This document shows positions 1 through 40,894 of a stretch of DNA of 64,000 nt, one piece after another. The notes beneath the pieces were generated by a model. That model had not been told where the DNA came from and did no database searches. It saw only the letters and a list, made by a program, of their open reading frames with translations. The stretch is from contig NC_089854.1 in the NCBI RefSeq assembly GCF_036373705.1, positions 26,400,725 through 26,464,724 on the forward strand. Reading direction: 5' to 3'. The stretch's first letter is position 1. Each line of letters begins with the position of its first letter. The translations under genes and the position numbers were made by a program. The DNA comes from Amia ocellicauda. Taxonomy: Eukaryota; Chordata; Actinopteri; Amiiformes; Amiidae.

Positions 1-3000
1 AAACCTTCCACCACTTCTCCAGGACACTACATTCCCCATGACACAGAACCGGGCCCTGCAGCTGCTGTTTGACTTGCGCTACCTTACCCTGATCCTGAGC
101 TCGAGGCAGGAGGAGGGCAAGGCCTCCCGCTCCCTGCAGGACCCCAGGTACCCTCACAAACGACAGGCAGATCACAGTCGTTGCCACCTTTACTGTTTCC
201 CTGAAGTCCCTTTAATCACATCAGCAGCATCTGCACAAACCACATCAAAATCAGTGCTCATTCCTTTACAGAAATATAGTGAATATTGTGAAGTGTAGAG
301 CTTGCCCCGAACCAAGGAACTTGTATAAAAGACTCCTCTCTCTCTCTTAGGATCCAGCATGTCTGTGACTCCCTGGAGGGCCACATTGACCCTTTCGACC
401 TGGATGTCTTCACCCCACCGCTCAACGGCAACCTGAACCGCCTTTCCCAGAGGACCTCTGTAAGTATCTCCACACCCGTTTGCCCACTCCCCCACTTAGG
501 TCTCAGCCTACCTCTAGATTTTCCAGCATTATCTGGTAAAGCGAGAACAATAATTGCTGACAGTCCTTCCTGTGAGTCCTCCCAGTACCTGTGTGCTCAT
601 ACAGTGTTGTCTGTGGTGCAGGTTCTGCTCGGGCTGCTGACCGGCACAGAGAAGCAGTTTTCCTCTAGGGGTGCCAACGTCAACTCCCAGGAGCCCTACA
701 ACATCCTGCCCCTCGCCAGCAACCAGATTCGGTGAGCTGCAAATCAGACTACCACACATCATCAGCAGAGAGTTTTGGAGGGGGGCGTGCCCAGTACAGC
801 CTGGTGCCCTTCAACCCCTGTCTCTTAATTAATGATGGATCCAGTTTTGGTTGTAGTAAATTCCTCTCTTGGTCTTATTGGCGATTACCACAACTCCTCT
901 GGCCATGTAGCGATATTTATTCTTATTGTCTTAATTCAGATAAGAATTGCAATGTGCACACTAGCAAGGTGTATCTACCTCACTAACCTGTAGCCCTTTC
1001 TGTTGAATTTCCCCAGGTTCGGACTGCTGCCCCTAAGTATGTCCACCTCCCGAAAATCGGCCAAATCAGCCTCGCGGGGCTCGGACATCAGCAGGTCCCA
1101 GGTCAGTATAGGAGAGGGGGAGTTGGATCAACCTCAGGATTGCTTTGAGGTCATTGGAGAAAGTAGAGAATGTTTTAGCGTGAAATCATTGTCCCCTGTG
1201 TATTCATACAAGAGTCATTCAGTGAGCGATGAGAGCAGGAAGTAGGTAATTGGTAGACCTCAGTGTGATGATGCATACCTAACTAAAAACCACATCTCTC
1301 CATAGTGTATTGGTAAATACTAGTCAGTTCTCTTTTGTCGGTATGACCAGTTCACAGGAGGTTTGCCAATTAAAATATTATCTTTTTCTTGTAAGACTGG
1401 TCCAGGGTGAATCATATTTTTTGAGCCTAAGCAAATTAACGTAGAATACATTTCTTGTTAAATGCTATCTTCCTCTGTGCAGTTTCAGCTGTTTTGAGAG
1501 CTCTAGCAGGTGAGCCCGGGAGCCCTGTGCGTGGGTATCAGTGCCTGGTGTGCGTGTGTTTTGTGTGTTTCATACATTTCTACCTTGAGCCCAGCTTTTC
1601 TTAGCTGACCTCAGATAACTCCTACTTTAAAAACAGCAAAGCACAAATCCTGTGCAAAATAAGATGGATTCATTCTGATTGTTGTTTAACCCAATTTATC
1701 GATGGTTGTATATAACACAGGTGATACTACAAATTATGCTAATGAAGGGATTGGAATGCTGGAAATCTTTGACTAATCTGGTTCTGTGTTTGAGAACATA
1801 AAATGGATCAAAGTGGAATAGTGCTGTGACTGTGTTTTTAGTAAATATTGAATTTTGGACAAAATGTCTTTTAAATGTGACTTGGCAAACAGTTGGAAAT
1901 ATACATCTGTTTTTATGAAGACATTAAGCAGCTCCTCACACAATATTCTTCTTCTTCCGGAGTGAAATGCATGGAGCTTTTTTTCTCTTGCTGGCCAAAT
2001 CTCTTAACATACAGTGGGGGGAAAAAAGTATTTGATCCCCTGCTGATTTTGTACGTTTGCCCACTGACAAAGAAATGATCAGTCTATAATTTTAATGGTA
2101 GGTGTATTTTAACAGTGAGAGACCGAATAACAACAAAAAAATCAGGAAAAACGCATTTCAAAAAAGTTATAAATTGATTTGCATGTTAATGAGGGAAATA
2201 AGTATTTGATCCCCTATCAATCAGCAAGATTTCTGACTCCCAGGTGTCTTTTATACAGGTAACGAGCTGAGATTACTTTCTTGAGCTACTTACTTTCTCC
2301 TAATCTCAGCTCGTTACCTGTATAAAAGACACCTGTCCACAGAAGCAATCAATCAATCAGATTCCAAACTCTCCACCATGGCCAAGACCAAAGAGCTGTC
2401 CAAGGATGTCAGGGACAAGATTGTAGACCTACACAAGGCTGGAATGGGATACAAGACCATCGTCAAGCAGCTTGGTGAGAAGGTGACAACAGTTGGTGCG
2501 ATTATTCGCAAATGGAAGAAACACAAAATAACTGTCAGTCTCCCTCGGTCTGGGGCTCCATGCAAGATCTCACCTCGTGGAGTTTCAATGATCATGAGAA
2601 CGGTGAGGAATCAGCCCAGAACTACACGGGAGGATCTTGTTAATGATCTCAAGGCAGCTGGGACCATAGTCACCAAGAAAACAATTGGTAACACACTACG
2701 CCGTGAAGGACTGAAATCCTGCAGCGCCCGCAAGGTCCCCCTGCTCAAGAAAGCACATGTACAGGCCCGTCTGAAGTTTGCCAATGAACATCTGAATGAT
2801 TCAGAAGAGAACTGGGTGAAAGTGTTGTGGTCAGATGAGACCAAATTCGAGCTCTTTGGCATCAACTCAAGTCGCCGTGTTTGGAGGAGGAGGAATGACC
2901 CCAAGAACACCATCCCCACCGTCAAACATGGAGGTGGAAACATTATGCTTTGGGGTTGTTTTTCTGCTAAGGGGACAGGACAACTGCACCGCATCAAAGG

Positions 3001-4488
3001 GACGATGGACGAGGCCATGTACCGTCAAATCTTGGGTGAGAACCTCCTTCCCTCAGCCAGGGCATTGAAAATGGGTCGTGGATGGGTATTCCAGCATGAC
3101 AATGACCCAAAACACACAGCCAAGGCAACAAAGGAGTGGCTCAAGAAGAAGCACATTAAGGTCCTGGAGTGGCCTAGCCAGTCTCCAGACCTTAATCCCA
3201 TAGAAAATCTGTGCAGGGAGCTGAAGGTTCAAGTTGCCAAACGTCAGCCTCGAAACCTTAATGACTTGGAGAGGATCTGCAAAGAGGAGTGGGACAAAAT
3301 CCCTGCTGAGATGTGTGCAAACCTGGTGGCCAACTACAAGAAACGTCTGACCTCTGTGATTGCCAACAAGGGTTTTGCCACCAAGTACTAAGTCGAAGGG
3401 GTCAAATACTTATTTCCCTCATTAACATGCAAATCAATGTATAACTTTTTTGAAATGTGTTTTTCTGGACTTGTTTGTTGCTATTCTGTCTCTCACTTTT
3501 AAAATACACCTACCATTAAAATTATACACTGATCATGTCTTTGTCAGTGGGCAAACGTACAAAATCAGCAGGGGATCAAATACTTTTTTCCCTCACTGTA
3601 TAAGAGCTTTCAGACGATGCTTGTGCCTGCTTGTTTGGGTGTGTGCCTATGCCTTTGAGATCTCAATAACATAGATGGATCTGAGATGGATGTTATAATT
3701 ATTTAATGATGTGCTGGCACTTCAGAAATGAGAGTGCCATGGGAGAATCAAAGTACATATCCCTTAGCTGTAATTTTTGGGACATAATTAACAGGCCCCC
3801 TATATAATACTGTCCTTATATAAGAAGCCAAGTGTATAATTAGCCTTACCCTCAGACAAAGACGGTAGTACCTAATCTGAGCGAAAGGTGGAGCTCCTCT
3901 TGAATCACAGAATATTGAAGACTTGCAAATGTCATGCAAGCCACAGAAGAGAAGATGGAAAACTATCAGCTTATTCAACAGTCTACACACTTTCTTAATG
4001 TGACCATATATTTTACAATATTTTTACTTTTTTTTCTCTTAATTCTGTAACAATACACTTTATTTTATTTCAACTATTTCTGTGAACAATATTCAGAACA
4101 ACTTTATAATTGAAATATAGCTCTGCGAAAAATTTAGTATTCAATTTAGTTCAGAATTCAATGTTAAGTGGTCTCTTAATTTTTTCCAGAGCTGTATTTA
4201 TTTATTTATTTATTTATTAATGTATTTATTTTTAAGGCATTTTTGTAAAACCCCTGGATTGCCCCTGCCTGTTTGACATTATATAGAGATCCTTTGCGAT
4301 GGAGGCTGTGTAGCACTTAAATTCTTCCCCTGTGTTGTTTCCCTTCACAGGTGGCACCTCCATCTGCTCCCCCAGCAGAAGATACGTTCCGGGCAGGAAG
4401 CCTGTTCAGACAGCTGGCATCACAGGAAGAGGAGCCCCCAGCCCCCTCCCTCTTCAAACTGGGCTGGCTCTCAAGCATGGCCAAGTGA
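1..4488 (+). CDS. COG1: COG1, conserved oligomeric Golgi complex subunit 1 (3' part, last five coding exons)
   Basis: Coding exons: 2-147 (open at the window edge), 351-459, 622-731, 1017-1101, 4351-4488 (TGA 4486-4488). All introns are GT-AG, and exon phases join into one 195-residue frame. The translation matches the C-terminal end of vertebrate COG1: a segment starting [11 protein letters not shown], then [27 protein letters not shown], and the final SLFRQL...[12 protein letters not shown], which is the usual COG1 C-terminus. COG1 is a peripheral Golgi subunit of the COG tethering complex, which recycles Golgi glycosylation enzymes by retrograde vesicle capture. The rest of the gene lies upstream of the window. 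The last intron (1102-4350) is enlarged by a Tc1-like transposon in the same orientation, which should be spliced out. The gene converges on RGS9. Identity is seen in sequence; function is known from the family. Confidence 0.96.
2241..2335. repeat. Perfect 35-bp palindrome inside the Tc1 5' region
   Basis: Arms 2241-2275 and 2301-2335 are exact reverse complements around a 25-base spacer, between the left inverted repeat and the transposase start. The deleted copy at 38533-39521 has the same palindrome with 44-bp arms, so it is part of the family's structure. Confidence 0.9.
2378..3391 (+). CDS. Tc1-like transposase, uninterrupted
   Basis: A 337-residue ORF of normal Tc1 length starts in a good context (ccaccATGG). 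The N-terminal third is a paired-like double helix-turn-helix DNA-binding region (about residues 5-115) with a basic stretch RKWKKHK. The catalytic domain shows D153 (in LWSDETKF), D241 (in QHDNDPKHT) and E276 (in LNPIENL). There are 34 residues between the second D and the E, the DD34E signature. The residue after IENL is Cys (TGC, 3212-3214), where Tc1 relatives almost always have Trp (TGG), so activity may be impaired. The product would bind the flanking inverted repeats and cut and paste the element at TA sites. It is not a host gene; expression is unknown. Confidence 0.95.
   Translation: MAKTKELSKDVRDKIVDLHKAGMGYKTIVKQLGEKVTTVGAIIRKWKKHKITVSLPRSGAPCKISPRGVSMIMRTVRNQPRTTREDLVNDLKAAGTIVTKKTIGNTLRREGLKSCSARKVPLLKKAHVQARLKFANEHLNDSEENWVKVLWSDETKFELFGINSSRRVWRRRNDPKNTIPTVKHGGGNIMLWGCFSAKGTGQLHRIKGTMDEAMYRQILGENLLPSARALKMGRGWVFQHDNDPKHTAKATKEWLKKKHIKVLEWPSQSPDLNPIENLCRELKVQVAKRQPRNLNDLERICKEEWDKIPAEMCANLVANYKKRLTSVIANKGFATKY
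4195..4219. repeat. ATTT tetranucleotide repeat
   Basis: About six tandem ATTT units in COG1 intron 4 downstream of the Tc1 insertion; simple sequence with no coding content. Confidence 0.85.
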
Positions 4489-4555
4489 AGCTTTTATAAC
4501 CCACAGAGAAGATTTTAACCCGTGTACAAAGCTTATATATAAAACTAAAATAACA

Positions 4556-4561
4556 ATAAAA
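4556..4561 (+). terminator. Poly(A) signal for COG1
   Basis: A canonical AATAAA hexamer 68 bases after the COG1 stop codon, just before a TA dinucleotide tract. It is the first such signal downstream and gives a short 3' UTR. The cleavage site itself is inferred. Confidence 0.6.
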
Positions 4562-4944
4562 AGTGTATATATATATATATATATATATATCTCCATGTGT
4601 ATAACTTAAGTGTGTTCTGTTCACTTGTACTTTTCTAAGCTCCTTCACACCTAGGGTTTCCTTGATGGTTGTTTTTTAAATTTAGAATTAGTGGTTCAGC
4701 CGTTTGATGTAAATTATATAATAACCAATATCATTATTTTACGTCAAATAATGACAATTAAAACACCCAAGTAGAGTGGTGGAAAGAATTTACTGACCGT
4801 GGAACAGCTGCTTTTCTCTAAAGAGGTAAATCAATTTAATTACCAATTATCGTTCTAAATGAATCTCATGAATCTAAAAAAGAGGGAGTCTCACAGACCA
4901 AAGACCTTAAGCAGTGTGTAGAAGGACCAAGTGTTGTTATACAT

Positions 4945-4950
4945 TTTATT
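4945..4950 (-). terminator. Likely poly(A) signal of the long RGS9 transcript
   Basis: TTTATT on the plus strand reads AATAAA on the minus strand, about 345 bases past the RGS9 long-form stop codon. It is a plausible end for the RGS9-2-type mRNA; usage is inferred. Confidence 0.45.
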
Positions 4951-5119
4951 GAGGCACTTACACAAACCAGATATTTAAAGGATGTTGAATTACTGTCAGC
5001 TAATGTAAGAAAATTTTCACATTCTGTAATCTGTAAACAGGTTTTTGAGGGTAAACATAGCGGGTATCTGTGTTATGACAGACATTACATTCAGACAATG
5101 TTTTTACCCCCTAATAGAC

Positions 5120-5152
<33 letters not shown>

Positions 5153-5293
5153 CTGCTGGATTTACCCTAAAATCTGCATTTCCATCTCTCTAAATAAAAA
5201 GATGGAGGTGAGGTGACGCATGAGGACCCCAGAAGTGTCCAATCACACTCGCCGTCCCTTTGTCCCGACTTCTCCTCTTCCTGTCCCTGTATA

Positions 5294-37633
<32,340 letters not shown>

Positions 37634-37734
37634 GTTTGCGGTATCTGTTCTTTTGTTTTGTCCTTTGTTTTTGTAAATGTGTATATACAAAGAAATGCGT
37701 TTTTAAAAACAGATAGATGGTGCCTGAAAGCACA

Positions 37735-37830
37735 GACTGCGCTCAGCATCCAAACGCGCCACCTATAATAAGCAGCCGCCCCAGCCAGTGTGGAGCAGCG
37801 CTGGGATGGAGCGCTCAGCCAATCACAGCG
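37735..37830 (-). promoter_or_regulatory. Candidate RGS9 core promoter
   Basis: Upstream of the RGS9 ATG (37633), read on the minus strand, come an ATTGG (inverted CCAAT box, 37823-37819), a GC box GGGGCGG (37782-37776), and an A/T-rich TTATTATAGG (37771-37762) that could act as a weak TATA. The G+C content is higher than in the flanks. Spacing would place the start near 37735-37745, giving a 5' UTR of about 100 nt. The boxes are seen; the promoter role is inferred. Confidence 0.45.
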
Positions 37831-38103
37831 CGGCTCTGTTCTCACATCCCCCAGACATGCGGCTTTATCGACAGGCGGCGACAGCGAGGCAATACTGGAC
37901 AGCTGATATTATGTATGTATTATTATTATTATTATTATTAGGATCTGTTTTTGTTACCTGGAGAAGTAAGTATAAAAATGAATACAGTAAGTCACACTAA
38001 TGGTTATTAACATTTATGTAAAAATGCCACTGCTGAATTTTGGCAACATACATACCTGAGGTCCCTATGGTTTAATGAAGTATATGTGAAGTTATGTATA
38101 GAG

Positions 38104-38289
38104 CAGGGGTTTTCAAACCGGTCCTGGAGTACCCCCTACCCTGCTGGTTTTTGTTCCAACTTAGGTCTTAATTACTTAATTGAATGGTATATTGCTTTGT
38201 TAGGGCAATTAAGGATTCAATTAAGCAATTAAGATGGAACAAAAACCAGCAGGGCAGGGGTTACTCCAGGACCGGTTTGAAAACCACAG
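38104..38289. mobile_element. Palindromic hAT-type miniature element (186 bp)
   Basis: Perfect 8-bp target duplications GTATAGAG flank it (38096-38103 and 38290-38297), the length typical of hAT transposons. The two halves are near reverse complements over about 85 bp each: TTTTCAAACCGGTCCTGGAG at one end and its complement at the other, then the CTGCTGGTTTTTGTTCCA segment. It has no coding capacity and would depend on a transposase elsewhere. Confidence 0.88.
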
Positions 38290-38461
38290 GTATAGAGGGG
38301 CATGTCATATCACATACATATATCATTATGAAAATACAACAAATATATACACATTAATTATTATTCTTGTGTGTACTTTATGTATTTTATATATTGTTGT
38401 TGTTGTCGTTGTTGTTAATTTTGTTTGTTTTCTGCACCAAACACACATCAGCATAAAGAAC

Positions 38462-38500
<39 letters not shown>

Positions 38501-38532
38501 CATATACATATATATATATATATATATATACA
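38462..38532. repeat. TA / TACA microsatellite
   Basis: About 70 bp of TA units interrupted by CATATA steps, directly next to the left end of the deleted Tc1 copy. The TA-rich tract probably supplied the insertion site. Confidence 0.9.
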
Positions 38533-38725
38533 CTGTGAGGGAAAAAAATATTTGATCCCCTGCTGATTTTGTACGTTTGCCCACTGACAAGGAAATGATC
38601 ATGAATTTTAATGGTAGGTGTATTTTAACAGTGAGAGACAGGATAACAACAAAAAAATCCAGAAAAACACATTTCAAAAAAGTTATACATTGATTTGCAT
38701 GTTAATGAGGGAAATAAGTATTTGA

Positions 38726-39155
38726 CTTCTGAATCATTCAGATGTTCATTGGCAAACTTCAGACGGGCCTGTACATGTGCTTTCTTGAGCAGGGGGACCT
38801 TGCGGGCGCTGCAGGATTTCAGTCCTTCACAGCGTAGTGTGTTACCAATTGTTTTCTTGGTGACTATGGTCCCAGCTGCCTTGAGATCATTAACAAGATC
38901 CTCCCGTGTAGTTCTGGGCTGATTCCTCACCGTTCTCATGATCATTGAAACTCCACGAGGTGAGATCTTGCATGGAGCCCCAGACCGAGGGAGACTGACA
39001 GTTATTTTGTGTTTCTTCCATTTGCGAATAATCACACCAACTGTTGTCACCTTCTCACCAAGCTGCTTGGCGATGGTCTTGTAGCCCATTCCAGCCTTGT
39101 GTAGGTCTACAATCTTGTCCCTGACATCCTTGGACAGCTCTTTGGTCTTGGCCAT
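38726..39155 (-). pseudogene. Truncated Tc1 transposase (N-terminal 143 codons)
   Basis: It starts [20 protein letters not shown] and stays nearly identical to the full-length copy through the whole DNA-binding region, ending at HLNDSE. It then runs into inverted-repeat sequence and stops at 38625-38627. The entire DDE catalytic domain is missing. If made, the product would bind ends but not cut. Confidence 0.92.
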
Positions 39156-39197
39156 GGTGGAGAGTTTGGAATCTGATTGATTGATTGCTTCTGTGGA

Positions 39198-39294
39198 CAG
39201 GTGTCTTTTATACAGGTAACGAGCTGAGATTAGGAGCACTCCCTTTAAGAGAGTGCTCCTAATCTCAGCTCGTTACCTGTATAAAAGACACCTG
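39198..39294. repeat. Perfect 44-bp palindrome in the deleted Tc1 copy
   Basis: Arms 39198-39241 and 39251-39294 are exact reverse complements with a 9-base loop. It corresponds to the 35-bp palindrome of the COG1 copy, which has lost the innermost bases. Confidence 0.92.
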
Positions 39295-40683
39295 GGAGTC
39301 AGAAATCTTGCTGATTGATAGGGGATCAAATACTTATTTCCCTCATTAACATGCAAATCAATTTATAACTTTTTTGAAATGCGTTTTTCTGTATTTTTTT
39401 GTTGTCATTCTGTCTCTCACTGTTAAAATACACCTACCATTAAATTATAGACTGATCATTTCTTTGTCAGTGGGCAAACGTACAAAATCAGCAGGGGATC
39501 AAATACTTTTTTCCCTCACTGTATATATAATTTCACTGTAACTGTAGACTGTGATGTAATTCTGTACCAATGCTGTACTCTGTCCCTTCAACTTTTTTCT
39601 TAAAATAAATAAATAAATAAATAAATAAACATCAGCAATATAACATCAGGATATTTTTAGTTATTCTTAGTAGAACTGTCATTAACCATCAACACTGCAC
39701 TGCCCTCTATCGCTTACCATTTAGATCTATCCTTTTAATGTGAAAGTTTTCCTAGCATCTCGTCACTAAAACATCTTTAATGAGTTTGGAAGTTTTTGAT
39801 CCATGGAATTTGCTAATTGTTTTTTTGTCAAGTCAATTGTGTAAAATGTATAACATTAGTTGGGAAAGAGAATGCAGAATACTGGCACTGAATTATATTG
39901 GGGGTTTTCATGATGTCCCAATTGATCATGATTCATGAACTTTGAAATATTAGGTGGTACAATAATGAATAGTTCAGGAATCATGAATAACAGAATGTGT
40001 AACCATTTGTTAAAACATTTTAGGAGGTGACGTTCAGAGAAACCCCTGAAGTATTAATAGCATCAATAGGTGAGTAATAGTGAAAGTTATATAGTGTATC
40101 TATCTATTTTGCATATCATGGTTAATAATCACCAGTACAATCAACAAACAGTGGAAACAGGAACAAACAAATATATGTGACATCACTGAAATAGTAGACA
40201 TGTTTAAAATGGCAATGGGGCAGACGCTGCAAGAAGAACAGATCAGATATGAATGAAGAAGCCACGGCATTAATCCCAATAGTCTCAAAACGAGATGGGG
40301 GGATGAGATCAGAAACTTTGCAGGAGTAACCTGGAAAACAGACAAAAGTGGGACGATCTTGGGGAGACCTTTATCCAGTCGTGGATCACTTATTGGCCAC
40401 AATTATGAGTAAATATGTGGAGGTTCTTGAATATATAGCTGGATCTTACTACAACTAATACTTAAGGTGACCCATTATAACAGAGTAAAGTTTTATTTGT
40501 GTCCTGCCAATAAAAATGGAAATGGAAGCAATCTATGTGAATTTGTAATTTCTCAATAACTAAAGTACTCGGCTATTTAAGCAAAGATAAATATGAAAAT
40601 ATAATAACTTTCTGCTTTCATTTGAACGAGAAAAGTAAATAGTGAGTCTTTATGTAGTAACCTTAATCACCGCCCATTCAAAA

Positions 40684-40809
40684 AAAGAAAGTGACGTTAC
40701 GCGGCGCGTCGTGCTCGCCCCTGCACTGTAGCCGCGCCCCGCCCTTTCGAGCGCTTAGTCGGGGACGCGCCGCTTCCCTCCCTGCTGTATCGATGAAGTT
40801 GCTTCAAAG
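40684..40809 (+). promoter_or_regulatory. GNA13 promoter, CpG-rich
   Basis: A sharp change from A+T-rich sequence to G+C- and CpG-rich sequence just before the GNA13 start. It includes a TGACGTTA CRE-like site (40693-40700), a CCGCGCCCCGCCC GC box (about 40731-40743) and no TATA box. This is the usual look of a housekeeping CpG-island promoter. The CpG-rich zone continues into exon 1. Confidence 0.6.
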
Positions 40810-40894
40810 ATGGCGGACTTCCTGCCGGCCCGGTCCGTTTTATCTGTATGTTTCCCCAATTGTCTGCTTACTAGCAGCGAGGCAGAGCAACTGA
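40793..40894 (+). promoter_or_regulatory. Upstream ORF overlapping the GNA13 start
   Basis: An ATG 17 bases before the main start opens a 33-codon reading frame out of phase with GNA13, ending inside exon 1 at 40892-40894. If the transcript begins upstream of 40793, this could lower initiation at the main ATG. Its own context (TCGATGA) is weaker than the main one (AAGATGG). Confidence 0.4.
40807..40816 (+). promoter_or_regulatory. YY1-type motif at the GNA13 start codon
   Basis: AAGATGGCGG, the core YY1 consensus, overlaps the initiator ATG. YY1 sites of this type commonly lie just downstream of transcription starts in CpG-island promoters. The motif is seen; binding is inferred. Confidence 0.4.

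Larger units (their letters stand above)
2012..3598 (+). mobile_element. Full-length Tc1-like transposon in COG1 intron 4
   Basis: The element is 1587 bp, flanked by TA on both sides (2010-2011 and 3599-3600), the target-site duplication of Tc1/mariner transposons. Long terminal inverted repeats of about 200 bp run 2012-2220 and 3402-3598. Each arm carries the motif GTATTTGATCCCCT at its outer end and a near copy at its inner end, which is an IR/DR layout. One transposase gene fills the centre. The two arms differ at only scattered sites, so the insertion looks fairly young. A deleted relative lies at 38533-39521. Confidence 0.96.
4489..5293. other. Convergent 3' interval between COG1 and RGS9
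   Basis: 805 bp between the two stop codons, A+T-rich. It contains the COG1 AATAAA (4556-4561), TA tracts at 4566-4590 and 5120-5146, and a minus-strand AATAAA (4945-4950) for RGS9. No coding segment is seen. The 3' UTRs of the two genes may lie close together or overlap. Confidence 0.7.
38533..39521 (-). mobile_element. Internally deleted Tc1-like copy, same family as in COG1
   Basis: The inverted repeats match those of 2012-3598, but the element is 989 bp instead of 1587. The coding strand is minus. Comparison with the full copy shows one clean deletion equivalent to positions 2808-3401 of that copy, joined here at 38725/38726. Both ends and the central palindrome are kept, so transposase supplied in trans could in principle recognise it. 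Confidence 0.95.
37634..40809. other. Divergent interval between RGS9 and GNA13
   Basis: 3.2 kb separating two outward-transcribed genes. From the RGS9 side: RGS9 promoter candidates, an ATT repeat (37917-37940), a palindromic hAT miniature element, a TA/CA microsatellite, a deleted Tc1 copy, an A+T-rich stretch with an AAAT repeat (39605-39628), and the GC-rich GNA13 promoter. No other gene recognised. Confidence 0.7.
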
